A stretch of DNA of 64,000 nucleotides, from the NCBI GenBank assembly GCA_937958815.1, contig CALGMR010000006.1:1-64000 (forward strand). The letters run 5' to 3'. Below, one piece after another: positions 9,293 to 17,558 of the stretch. Source of the stretch: an uncultured Rhizobiaceae group bacterium (GTDB lineage: Bacteria; Pseudomonadota; Alphaproteobacteria; Rhizobiales; Rhizobiaceae). The notes under the pieces are model-generated. The model made no database searches. It had not been told where the DNA came from and saw only the letters and a list, made by a program, of their open reading frames with translations. The position numbers and the translations under genes are program-made. How positions within the stretch are numbered: position 1 is the stretch's first letter; each line of letters begins with the position of its first letter.

Positions 9293-9805
9293 TTACAGAC
9301 GGTAGAGGATCTGGTCTGTCCAGAAACGCTCAAGACGGTGAAGTGCCTTGTTGAGTGTTTCAAAAGATTCAGAATCAATCTCACCGATCTGTTCAAGAGA
9401 CTGTGTGTGACGCTCATAAAGCGCATCAACAGTTTGAGCCACGTCGCGGCCTTGCTCTGTTAGGCTTACACGAACAGAACGACGGTCTGTGCGTGAGCGC
9501 TGGTGATGGATGTAGCCCATATCAACCAGTTTCTTCAGGTTGTAGGATACGTTTGACCCCAAATAGTAACCGCGGGTGCGCAACTCGCCTGCTGTCAATT
9601 CTGAATCGCCCAAGTTGTAGAGCAATAGCGCTTGAACAGCGTTGATGTCGCTGCGACCCTGACGATCGAATTCGTCTTTGATCACGTCAAGAAGACGACG
9701 GTGAAGACGCTCCACCAATGTCAAAGCTTCCAGATAAACTGGTTTGATGTTTTTCGTTTCTTGTGTGGGTGTAACTGCTACACCAATCATGTCTGTGTTG
9801 TTCAT
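9293..9805 (-). CDS. ldtR: MarR-family transcriptional regulator LdtR
   Basis: A 170-residue winged-helix regulator. In Liberibacter and Sinorhizobium, LdtR controls an L,D-transpeptidase gene and stress/osmotic tolerance. The protein closely follows what I know of LdtR: ALTLVERLHRRLLDVIKDEF helix, ELRTRGYYLGSNVSYNLKKL recognition region, RTDRRSVRVSL wing and C-terminal FWTDQILYRL. I start at the ATG at 9805 (MNNTDMIGV), which has GAGG about 6 nt upstream, rather than at 9883. Unlike the simple divergent ldtR/ldtP pair, a VOC gene lies between the two here. A region of about 160 bp separates it from the next gene, where its promoter must be. Confidence 0.9.
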   Translation of the reverse strand: MNNTDMIGVAVTPTQETKNIKPVYLEALTLVERLHRRLLDVIKDEFDRQGRSDINAVQALLLYNLGDSELTAGELRTRGYYLGSNVSYNLKKLVDMGYIHHQRSRTDRRSVRVSLTEQGRDVAQTVDALYERHTQSLEQIGEIDSESFETLNKALHRLERFWTDQILYRL

Positions 9806-9965
9806 TTTAGCCTCACTGTATTTTGACGGATATGTTTCCGCCTTGAGACCAAATGTAACCGTGACCCATAAAATTTGAGTCAAAGCACAAACTTAACCCA
9901 TTCTTACCAAAAATTTTTCAAACCATTGATTTTATTGACTTTAATAAATTTGAAAGGCTGGCGAT

Positions 9966-10400
9966 TCACACTTTCTTTTCGATGACTCGCAGTGCCAATT
10001 CGAAAACAAGATAAAATCCTAATGTTATGAGATGGAATAAAACAACACTTTGGTGAACCGCAAAGCTTTCGGGAAACTGCATAATCGCCACGATCTGAAA
10101 GCCTATGGCAATAAACCAGATGACACGCCCCCAAGACAATGTGGTCCACAAACCAACGGCCGCCACGGGATACAGCACAGCAAGCACGGCAATGTAGATT
10201 TTCCACTGGGTATCCATCAAATCGAAACGGCTGCGCGGGCCTTCGCCCCAAAACCCAATCAATTGCAACCATGCCAGGATAGTAAGCCCAACAAATGCGA
10301 GCGACAGCAGGCGCAGGAACGTGCTGTATAGAAAGCGCGTCACCGCAGCGGTTTTGCCGCTGGGTTTTGGTTTTGCCGATTCTTCCGCATATAAGGTCAT
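9966..10400 (-). CDS. four-helix inner-membrane protein (DUF6163-like)
   Basis: A 144-residue protein with a short cytoplasmic-looking Lys/Pro/Ser N-terminus and four hydrophobic segments (about residues 30-48, 68-85, 90-105 and 115-138), ending in the charged RVIEKKV. It resembles the small rhizobial membrane proteins annotated as DUF6163, and I am not certain of the family number. Its ATG overlaps the stop of the 3-hydroxyisobutyryl-CoA hydrolase gene (4 nt), so the two are translationally coupled. The function is unknown, and it has no conserved polar catalytic motif. Confidence 0.8.
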   Translation of the reverse strand: MTLYAEESAKPKPSGKTAAVTRFLYSTFLRLLSLAFVGLTILAWLQLIGFWGEGPRSRFDLMDTQWKIYIAVLAVLYPVAAVGLWTTLSWGRVIWFIAIGFQIVAIMQFPESFAVHQSVVLFHLITLGFYLVFELALRVIEKKV

Positions 10401-11452
10401 GGAAGCTGCAGTTCCTCATTGCCCAAAAAGGCAAAGTGCGCGTCAATGTCTTTGGGGTCAACATCTGCAAGCGCTGCGGGCGACCAGATGGGGGCATTGT
10501 CTTTATCGATAATGGCAGCACGAATGCCTTCGTAAAACTCATTGCCAGTCAAAATGCGTTTGAGAATGCGAAATTCCATTTTCATGCACTCATCAATATC
10601 CAGCGCGCCGCCATCGCGGATTTGGCGAAAAGCGATGGCCAAACTGGTGGGGGATTTTCCATTCAGCACAGCCAGCGTTTTTGTTGCCCACTCGCCTATA
10701 TCCCCACCCTCGTCTTCCATCGTGTTCAGTTCATAAAATATGTCGGGGAGTGATGGCGCGCTGAATGCGCGTTCCACATATGCCGCATAAGCGAGATAGG
10801 GCGCTGCTTCAGGCTGTTGTGCAAAACCTGCAATTGCCAGCTCTGCGTCCGGTTCAGTAATCAAAGCATCTTCCAGCGCCGCAAAGCGATCCGACGGCAC
10901 ATAATGCGACGCCAGACCCAACGCCACACAATCAGAGCTTTTCATACGGTTTCCCGTGAGACCGAGATAGGGCCCCATATGATGCGTCAGGCGCGACAGA
11001 AAATAAGAAGCACCCACATCAGGAAAGAACCCAATCCCCACTTCAGGCATCGCGAAACCGATTTTATCACCCGCGATACGATGCGACCCGTGAAACGAGA
11101 CGCCAACACCGCCGCCCATGACAATACCGTCGACCAGCGCAATGTACGGTTTGGGAAACTTGCGAATGCGGGCGTTCAACGCATATTCGCGGGCGAAAAA
11201 GTCAAAATCGAAATTGCCAACCGTTCCAGTGTCGTAAAGATGCCGGATATCACCGCCCGCTGAAAACGCCCTGCCCTCGACCGCCTTTATGACCACATGT
11301 TTTACCGTGTTGTTCCGCTCCCAGATATCTAATTGGGCGTTGAGCGCCGTCAACATTTCATCGGTGACCGCGTTGAGCGTTTCCGGCTTGTTTAACGTCA
11401 CAAGGCCAGCGTGGCCTTTGTGTTCAAACAATATGTCTTGAGTTGAAGCCAT
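10397..11452 (-). CDS. 3-hydroxyisobutyryl-CoA hydrolase / enoyl-CoA hydratase family
   Basis: A crotonase-fold enzyme, 351 residues, the length of 3-hydroxyisobutyryl-CoA hydrolases rather than the shorter enoyl-CoA hydratases. Seen are the oxyanion segment GRAFSAGGDIRHLYDTG, the glycine motif IVMGGGVGVSFHGSHRIA and MPEVGIGFFPDVGASYFLSR with the family's catalytic Glu/Asp. The family acts in valine degradation, freeing 3-hydroxyisobutyrate from its CoA ester. The four-helix protein gene follows with a 4-nt overlap. The hemB gene is divergent, across a 148-bp gap. Confidence 0.9.
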   Translation of the reverse strand: MASTQDILFEHKGHAGLVTLNKPETLNAVTDEMLTALNAQLDIWERNNTVKHVVIKAVEGRAFSAGGDIRHLYDTGTVGNFDFDFFAREYALNARIRKFPKPYIALVDGIVMGGGVGVSFHGSHRIAGDKIGFAMPEVGIGFFPDVGASYFLSRLTHHMGPYLGLTGNRMKSSDCVALGLASHYVPSDRFAALEDALITEPDAELAIAGFAQQPEAAPYLAYAAYVERAFSAPSLPDIFYELNTMEDEGGDIGEWATKTLAVLNGKSPTSLAIAFRQIRDGGALDIDECMKMEFRILKRILTGNEFYEGIRAAIIDKDNAPIWSPAALADVDPKDIDAHFAFLGNEELQLP

Positions 11453-11600
11453 TTAAAACGATGTGAAGTTGAACCAGAGATAGAGGATAGGATGGGCGTT
11501 TGGCACGGGCAATGTTGGAAGACAACAACAGTGACTTTTCCAACGGCCATATGCCGTGTTAGAGGTAAGCCAATATCAGTGTTCAGGTGCAAGTGCGTTT

Positions 11601-12614
11601 ATGTCCCACGAAATGAGTGAAATTGTTGATTCCGTCACGGGCAGCCGAAGATTGCGCCGCAATCGGCGTTTCGATTGGAGCCGCCGACTGGTTCAGGAAT
11701 CCACACTCACGGCCAATGACTTTATCTTGCCCGTGTTCATTATCGAAGGCACCGACCGCGCAGAAAACATTGACGCCATGCCCAATGTATCTCGCTACAC
11801 AACTGACCGCGCCATTGATGTGGTGAAAGAAGCGCGCGATCTTGGCATTCCAGCCATCGCCCCCTTCCCCAATGTCTCCATCGACAAGCGCGATGTAACC
11901 GGCAGCGAAATCAGCAATTCAGACAATCTCATTTGCCAGTTCACCCGTGCGATCAAAAAAGCTGTGCCTGATATTGGCATCATCACTGACAGCGCGCTCG
12001 ACCCGTTCACCAGCCATGGCCATGACGGTGTTTTGCGCGATGGCATTATTGTCAACGACGAGAGCGTTGCGCAGATTGTTAAAGGGTCTTTGGTGCAAGC
12101 CGATGCAGGGACAGACATTATCGCCCCGTCGGACATGATGGACGGACGCATTGGCGCTATTCGCATGGCTTTGGATGATGCAGGCCACAATGATGTGGCG
12201 ATCATGTCTTATACTGCCAAATACGCGTCAGGCTTTTATGGCCCGTACCGCGAAGCCATTGGCACAGATGGTCTGCTGCAAGGCGACAAGAAAACTTACT
12301 ACATCGACCCCGCCAACAGCGAGGACGCCATGCGCGAAGCCGAGCTCGACATTGCCGAGGGTGCCGACATGGTGATGGTGAAGCCTGGAATGCCGTATCT
12401 CGATATTGTGCGCCGCATGAAAGACACGTTCGGTATGCCAACATTTGCCTATCAGGTGTCGGGCGAATATTCGATGATCGAAAGCGCTGCGGCCAATGGA
12501 TATATCGATGGCGAGCGCGTGATGATGGAGAGCCTGTTGGCGTTCAAACGCGCAGGCGCTGACGGGATACTTACGTATCATGCGTTGAAGGCTGCACGCG
12601 TGTTGGCTTCGTAG
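11601..12614 (+). CDS. hemB: delta-aminolevulinic acid dehydratase (porphobilinogen synthase)
   Basis: Condenses two 5-aminolevulinate molecules to porphobilinogen in tetrapyrrole synthesis. 337 residues from the ATG at 11601; the track's GTG at 11556 adds a non-conserved 15 residues. The Schiff-base lysines lie in SYTAKYASGFYGPYREA and MVMVKPGMPYLDIV. In the metal-site segment SALDPFTSHGHDG, the cysteines of zinc-type enzymes are replaced by Ala/Asp, so this is the Mg-dependent type known from rhizobia. Upstream is the divergent acyl-CoA gene; downstream is an RDD gene in the same direction. Confidence 0.96.
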   Translation: MSHEMSEIVDSVTGSRRLRRNRRFDWSRRLVQESTLTANDFILPVFIIEGTDRAENIDAMPNVSRYTTDRAIDVVKEARDLGIPAIAPFPNVSIDKRDVTGSEISNSDNLICQFTRAIKKAVPDIGIITDSALDPFTSHGHDGVLRDGIIVNDESVAQIVKGSLVQADAGTDIIAPSDMMDGRIGAIRMALDDAGHNDVAIMSYTAKYASGFYGPYREAIGTDGLLQGDKKTYYIDPANSEDAMREAELDIAEGADMVMVKPGMPYLDIVRRMKDTFGMPTFAYQVSGEYSMIESAAANGYIDGERVMMESLLAFKRAGADGILTYHALKAARVLAS

Positions 12615-12721
12615 CTTTTTTAGCACTTTTCGCGAAACACTTCTTTACACACGCGAAACGCAGTTTTTCTTGATATTTCGCCCCAAAACCCCATGTTTGT
12701 AGAAACGAGAGGGCAAGATTT

Positions 12722-13186
12722 ATGAATAATTCTCAGATAATCGACAACGAAACCGGCGTGCGCGTGGTCACTGTTCAAGAGCTTGAAGGCGTTCGCACCG
12801 CGCGATTTATGAGCTTTTTGGTCGACTACGTGATCATCGGAATATTGTGTATTCCTTTGGCCATTGTGATCGGTTTTCTGGGCATCATTACATTGTCGCT
12901 CGGGTGGATGTTGTATCCCTTCCTCATTCCTGCGGTCGCGCTCATCTATGTGGCGCTTACTTTGGGCGGACCAGCTCAAGCAACAATTGGCATGCGCTTC
13001 ATGGGTGTCAGCATAAAGAGGCTTGATGGTGGGCGCGTCGATCCGTTTTTGGCGGTTCTTCATTCCATTCTGTTCTGGGTCATCCATTCTTTCGCTATGA
13101 TCATTCCCTTGTTCGCATCATTCTTTTCTTCAAAGAAACGTTTGATCCACGACGTTTTGCTTGGAACTTATATCAGTCGCGACTAG
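12722..13186 (+). CDS. RDD family membrane protein
   Basis: A 154-residue protein with a cytoplasmic N-terminus and the RDD signature: an Arg and Asp in the first helix (RTARFMSFLVDYVIIG), two further hydrophobic segments and a C-terminal KKRLIHDVLLGTYI with the conserved Asp. The domain occurs in many small inner-membrane proteins, some linked to ion transport; the role here is unknown. GAGAGGG stands about 7 nt before the ATG. In related genomes hemB, an RDD gene and the leucyltransferase gene are neighbours (my recollection). Here an SLC13 permease gene lies between RDD and bpt. Confidence 0.88.
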   Translation: MNNSQIIDNETGVRVVTVQELEGVRTARFMSFLVDYVIIGILCIPLAIVIGFLGIITLSLGWMLYPFLIPAVALIYVALTLGGPAQATIGMRFMGVSIKRLDGGRVDPFLAVLHSILFWVIHSFAMIIPLFASFFSSKKRLIHDVLLGTYISRD

Positions 13187-13235
13187 TTTAGTGTTGAAAC
13201 GCCTGATTTAGGCCTTGCACTGACGGGACAATGAT

Positions 13236-15065
13236 TTGGACTCCATCCATATGTGGCTGACCTTCGGGGTCATTGTCTGCACAATTGTTGGGTTTGCCAG
13301 TGAGAAATGGTCTATCGAAGGGATTTCCCTTTGCGCGGTGGCCACATTGCTGGCGATCTTCACTCTTATCCCGCAATCCTCATCAACACCAATCACAGCG
13401 CCTGACCTGATTTTGGGGTTTGCCAACCCCGCCCTGATCACAGTGTTGGCCTTGCTGGTGATCGGGCAAGCATTGTTCAACACCGATGCGTTGGAGCGCC
13501 CTGCTCAATTGCTATCCAAGGCTGGTGGTTCTTCTGCCCAACGCACAATCATCATTTTGCTAGTGGCTGCAGGTGTCACCAGCGCTTTCTTGAACAACAC
13601 CCCAGTGGTTGTGATGTTTATTCCGATCGTGGTTGCCATTGCAACGCAGCGAAATTTTTCGCCCGCATCCGCGCTGATGCCGCTGTCCTACGTGGGCATT
13701 TTGGGCGGCATGACCACATTGATCGGCTCCTCCACCAACTTGCTGGTGGCTGGCGTCGCCGAACGATATGGTGAAACGGTTGGCTTTTTTGACTTCACAA
13801 TTCCAGGCCTCGTGATTGCAGGTGTTGGGCTGGTTTATGTGTTGTTCGTTATGCCTGCGCTTTTAAGCAACCGAACAAAAGCGGAAGACTATAAAAACTC
13901 TGGCACAGGTCGTCAGTTTTTGGCGCAAATTCATATCAGCGATGGACACCCGCTTTACGGACAAGAGGCCGTGGCTGGTTTGTTTCCTGCACTGCAAGAC
14001 ATCACCGTGCGCTCTATCCAGCGAGGCGGCTCGAATATTCTGCCACCGTTTGAAGACATTTCTCTCTCAGATGGTGACATCATCATTGTTGCAGCCACAC
14101 GACGCGCCCTGATTAAGGCATTGTCTACAGGCGCAGCCACCCTGCCGGAACTCAAAAATGTCGATGATCTACCGGATCGTGAAAGCAACACGCTTACCGA
14201 AGTTGCCGAAGATTTCATTGTGGCGGAAGCGGTGCTGCCACCGGGGTCGCGTTATGTGGGGCGTACAGTGGAGACGTCCCGCATTCGCAACAATTACGGC
14301 ACGATGGTTTTGGGTGTTCAACGGCGCAGTGCCATGTCGCGCGGTTTGATGCGCACTATTCGATTGGAACCAGGCGACACATTACTGATTGGTGGATTGT
14401 TGGACGACATTGAACGCCTGCGCCAAAGCCGCGATCTTTTGTTGTTGGAGCGTTCTGCCTCAGAGGTTCCTCTGCGTTCAAAAGCGCCTCTCGCTATCGG
14501 CATATTCGCTTTAATCATCGCGGCAGCTTCATTTGGCTTCGTACCCATTGTGGCTGCGTCTTTGATCGGAGCCTATCTCGTCATTGCCACGGGATGCTTG
14601 TCCATCCGTCAGGCAGCAAACAGTTTTGACCGTCAGATATACATGATGGTGGGCGCATCTCTTGCTGCTGCGACGGCTATGGAGCGCACAGGCGGCGCGG
14701 CTTTCTTAGCTGATACTGTGGTCAGTGCATTGGAAGGTCAGACGCCAGCCATGGTGTTGTCGGTCTTGTTTATCGTTACCGCGTTTTTGACCAATGTTTT
14801 GTCCAACAACGCAACTGCCGTTCTGTTCACCCCTATCGCCATCGGCATTGCGCAAAAGCTCAATGCGCCCGTGGAAGCCTTCATCGTGTGCATTATCTTT
14901 GCCGCCAATTGTTCGTTTGCCACCCCGGTGGGGTATCAAACAAATTTGCTGGTGCTGGGGCCTGGTCGATATCGCTTCAACGATTACCTGAAAGCAGGCA
15001 TCCCGCTCATTATCATTTTGTGGATCACATTCTCTTTGTTTGCGCCAGGCTATTACGGGCTGTAA
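13236..15065 (+). CDS. SLC13-family permease with RCK_C (TrkA-C) domains
   Basis: A 609-residue inner-membrane anion/Na-symporter-type permease. Helical bundle one (about 5-200) carries FLNNTPVVVMFIPIVV. A cytosolic insert (about 225-405) holds two RCK_C-like domains (one around QDITVRSIQRGGSNILPP and one around VLPPGSRYVGRTVETS). Helical bundle two follows, with ATPVGYQTNLLVLGPGRY, the classic SLC13 C-terminal motif. Relatives carry sulfate or dicarboxylates; the substrate here is not deducible. Start is TTG 13236 or ATG 13251; the RBS is weak for both. Confidence 0.87.
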   Translation: MDSIHMWLTFGVIVCTIVGFASEKWSIEGISLCAVATLLAIFTLIPQSSSTPITAPDLILGFANPALITVLALLVIGQALFNTDALERPAQLLSKAGGSSAQRTIIILLVAAGVTSAFLNNTPVVVMFIPIVVAIATQRNFSPASALMPLSYVGILGGMTTLIGSSTNLLVAGVAERYGETVGFFDFTIPGLVIAGVGLVYVLFVMPALLSNRTKAEDYKNSGTGRQFLAQIHISDGHPLYGQEAVAGLFPALQDITVRSIQRGGSNILPPFEDISLSDGDIIIVAATRRALIKALSTGAATLPELKNVDDLPDRESNTLTEVAEDFIVAEAVLPPGSRYVGRTVETSRIRNNYGTMVLGVQRRSAMSRGLMRTIRLEPGDTLLIGGLLDDIERLRQSRDLLLLERSASEVPLRSKAPLAIGIFALIIAAASFGFVPIVAASLIGAYLVIATGCLSIRQAANSFDRQIYMMVGASLAAATAMERTGGAAFLADTVVSALEGQTPAMVLSVLFIVTAFLTNVLSNNATAVLFTPIAIGIAQKLNAPVEAFIVCIIFAANCSFATPVGYQTNLLVLGPGRYRFNDYLKAGIPLIIILWITFSLFAPGYYGL

Positions 15066-15109
15066 TTTTACGCTTTTACTTCACCCGTTTGCGACGTAAA
15101 ACTTAAGAC

Positions 15110-15859
15110 ATGACCGCTCATTCGCTCGATACGCCGCAGTTCTATCTCACTGCGCCTTCACCTTGCCCTTACTTGGAGGACAGGCTTGAGCGCAAAGTGT
15201 TCACCCATTTGGTGGGTGAACGGGCCAAAAACCTTCATGAAGACCTGACCCATGGCGGTTTTCGACGAAGCCAGAACATTGCTTACCGTCCGGCTTGCGA
15301 AAACTGCAAAGCCTGCCTGGCCACACGCGTGTTGGTTGATCGGTTTCGGCCAACGAAATCCATGCGACGCGTCCTCAAAGCAAACGGCGACCTGCTGGGT
15401 GTCGAAGTCCCAAACGCGCCCACATCGGAACAGTATTCCTTGTTTCGACGCTATGTGGAATCTCGCCATGGTGATGGCGGCATGAGCGATATGACCGTGC
15501 TGGACTATGCCATGATGGTGGAGGACAGCCATATCGACACTCGCATGCTGGAATTCCGCAAACGCGGCCCCGACAGTTTTGCCACTGGGCGTGGCGAAGG
15601 TGAACTTGTGGCGGTCGTCCTTTTTGACCGCATCTCCACTGGCCTGTCCATGGTGTATTCGTTTTTTGATCCAACCATGGACAAGCGAAGCATTGGAACT
15701 TTTCTCATTCTTGATCATATCGAGCGTTGCAGGAAACTGGGGCTGCCCCATTGCCACCTTGGCTATTGGGTGGAAGGGTCACAAAAGATGGAATACAAAG
15801 CCCGTTTCAAGCCACAAGAACGCTTGACCATTGGCGGCTGGGAAGAGATTGACACGTGA
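15110..15859 (+). CDS. bpt: aspartate/glutamate leucyltransferase (Bpt-type, often annotated arginyltransferase)
   Basis: Transfers leucine (or arginine) from aminoacyl-tRNA to N-terminal Asp/Glu of proteins, creating an N-degron for ClpS/ClpAP. The 249-residue protein begins with the family N-terminus ([21 protein letters not shown]) and has [12 protein letters not shown] and the GNAT-like C-terminal half ([26 protein letters not shown]). It resembles the bacterial form Bpt rather than Aat. The next gene begins with GTG inside its stop region (4-nt overlap), indicating co-expression with the PycTM-like gene. Confidence 0.93.
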   Translation: MTAHSLDTPQFYLTAPSPCPYLEDRLERKVFTHLVGERAKNLHEDLTHGGFRRSQNIAYRPACENCKACLATRVLVDRFRPTKSMRRVLKANGDLLGVEVPNAPTSEQYSLFRRYVESRHGDGGMSDMTVLDYAMMVEDSHIDTRMLEFRKRGPDSFATGRGEGELVAVVLFDRISTGLSMVYSFFDPTMDKRSIGTFLILDHIERCRKLGLPHCHLGYWVEGSQKMEYKARFKPQERLTIGGWEEIDT

Positions 15860-16416
15860 GCAAACTGTTAAAAGATGTGGCACTGGACAAGGATCTCGCA
15901 GGTGCAGAAGGTCTTGACGCCAATAATATAAGCCGCGTTCGCATCCACTATCTGGTGGCGCAACACCATGCAGCATTGCAACAAGTTCAGTTTGCCGATG
16001 CCAAAGCTGCTGCCGTGATGACATTGATTGGTCTGCTTGCTCTACGGGGACCCATTGACTTGAGTGTTATTGACGCCGGCCCATTTCCTGTTGCCTTTGC
16101 TGTTATGTGCGCAACAGCAGTTTTCTGCTGCATCATCGCAGTGTTTCCTCGATATCCAAATAAAAGGATATCAACCAAAATATCGAGATCCGAGCACTGG
16201 TCCTGGCCCGCTCTTTCAAAGATGGAAGAAAGCTCAGATGATTATGCTGACTATATGCAAACCAGCGAAGTGTCAGAACTTGTACACTCCATTTCTATCA
16301 GCAATGTCATACTTGCGCGCGTGCTGAGACAAAAATTCATGTTCCTAAGATTGGCTTTTCTGTCGTCAGGCGCCTCTGTGCTTCTGATATTTGCGTATCT
16401 TGGCACAAGAACGTGA
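15856..16416 (+). CDS. PycTM-like (DUF5706-type) membrane protein, Pycsar-effector-like
   Basis: 186 residues. After a 35-residue soluble start comes the sequence [21 protein letters not shown] (first helix), a second helix ending in AVFPRYPNK, a polar cytosolic segment of about 60 residues ([24 protein letters not shown]) and a last hydrophobic helix near the C-terminus. This layout and the FADxKA and FPR motifs match the transmembrane effector family of Pycsar anti-phage systems as I know it. No pyrimidine cyclase gene lies beside it. It starts with GTG inside the bpt stop codon (4-nt overlap) and is 10 nt before the EamA gene. A role in defence is inference; it may serve another membrane function. 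Confidence 0.7.
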   Translation: MSKLLKDVALDKDLAGAEGLDANNISRVRIHYLVAQHHAALQQVQFADAKAAAVMTLIGLLALRGPIDLSVIDAGPFPVAFAVMCATAVFCCIIAVFPRYPNKRISTKISRSEHWSWPALSKMEESSDDYADYMQTSEVSELVHSISISNVILARVLRQKFMFLRLAFLSSGASVLLIFAYLGTRT

Positions 16417-16426
16417 GTGGGGTTTT

Positions 16427-17362
16427 GTGAAACCTTCACAGCTGGAAAGTCAAGGCTCCAAGGGGCTGAGCCTTGCCTTTATTGGCGGCCTAGCCCTTTC
16501 GTTTGACATTCCCCTCATTCGGCTGGCTATGAGCGACCCTTACACTGTTATGGCCGCACGGGGTTTGGGCATTGCATTCATATTGTTCATCTATTGGCGT
16601 TTCTTTGCCAATAAAAGCGCGATGCCGAAATCGCTTTTGGCGGACAAAGACTTCATCATTGTTGGCGCTTTGTCTGGTGCCAACAACATCTGCTTCACTA
16701 TGGCTGTGTTCAATACGTCAACGGCTAATGTGGTGTTCATTCTTGCATTCAATGCCATGCTGGCGGCGCTTTTGTCTTGGCCAATGGTTGGCGAGAGGCT
16801 CAAATTGCACACTTGGTTGGCCATTCTTGCCACACTGGTTGGCGTTGGGATTATCGTTGCTGATGGGCTAGGCACCGGCAATTTATTTGGCGATGTTTTG
16901 GCGCTTATGTGTGCGGGCCTTCTAGCGCTTTCGCTTACGCTGACGCGCAAGAGCGGAAAGGATTTGTCGCTGGCTCCGGGCTTTGGTGGACTTGTATCTG
17001 CGGCCTTCGCGCTGCCGACCATTCTTCTCTTAGGCTATGAACTTCAAGTGCCAATTTGGCTGGCGCTGGATGCTTTGATTCTGGTGCCAATTGCGGGCAT
17101 CACATTATGGCTCGCACCGCGATTTATCACGGCGCCGCAAGTCGCATTGTTTTATTTGCTTGAAACGGTGCTGGCACCATTATGGGTCTGGATTGTCTTT
17201 TTTGAAGTGCCCAGCACCAACGTGTTTGTTGGCGGGTTCGTCGTGACCGCAGCTATCGGGCTACATGCGCTATACGAGCTTAAAGCGCCTGAGAAAAAGT
17301 GCTTGCAAGCACTTCGAAAGTTCTCGCGTTCACCACACCAAAACTCGCCAGTCCATAAATAA
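16427..17362 (+). CDS. EamA/DMT-family transporter
   Basis: 311 residues from the GTG at 16427, which has GAGTGGGG 4-10 nt upstream; the track starts at a TTG at 16391 inside the previous gene. Ten hydrophobic helices form two EamA repeats (about 15-140 and 155-295), typical of drug/metabolite exporters of the inner membrane. LAPRFITAPQVALFYLLETVLAPLW is the standard second-repeat signature. The substrate is unknown. The 3' end overlaps the convergent Flp pilin gene by about 83 nt. It sits last in the plus-strand bpt/PycTM/EamA group. Confidence 0.87.
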   Translation: MKPSQLESQGSKGLSLAFIGGLALSFDIPLIRLAMSDPYTVMAARGLGIAFILFIYWRFFANKSAMPKSLLADKDFIIVGALSGANNICFTMAVFNTSTANVVFILAFNAMLAALLSWPMVGERLKLHTWLAILATLVGVGIIVADGLGTGNLFGDVLALMCAGLLALSLTLTRKSGKDLSLAPGFGGLVSAAFALPTILLLGYELQVPIWLALDALILVPIAGITLWLAPRFITAPQVALFYLLETVLAPLWVWIVFFEVPSTNVFVGGFVVTAAIGLHALYELKAPEKKCLQALRKFSRSPHQNSPVHK

Positions 17363-17459
17363 AAACCGCGGATAATAGAGCGACCAACAGCCCGTATTCA
17401 AGCGCAGTGGCGCCGGACTGATCAGCCCAAAAACTTTGGATTTTTTTTGAAATACTCAC
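17280..17459 (-). CDS. orphan Flp/Fap type IVb pilin
   Basis: A 59-residue prepilin with the Flp signature: SGATALEYGLLVALLS, where cleavage by a TadV/CpaA-type peptidase would follow the Gly and leave the hydrophobic N-terminal helix with the Glu at position +5. The start is GTG at 17459 (MSISKKIQSFW) or the TTG at 17465. The gene stands alone: no cpa/tad secretion genes are in the window, so the assembly machinery must be elsewhere. Its end overlaps the end of the EamA gene on the other strand. Confidence 0.8.
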   Translation of the reverse strand: MSISKKIQSFWADQSGATALEYGLLVALLSAVFIYGLASFGVVNARTFEVLASTFSQAL

Positions 17460-17558
17460 TTCCAAAGTCCGCCAATTGTTGTTGCTACAGGATTACCTGC
17501 CCCAACACTTTATAATTTGAGTATTAAGATGATGTGAAACCATATTTTTCAACAAAAA

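Noticed and set aside
15158-15757. 199-codon minus-strand ORF
   Set aside because: Antisense to bpt, low-complexity composition, no domain.
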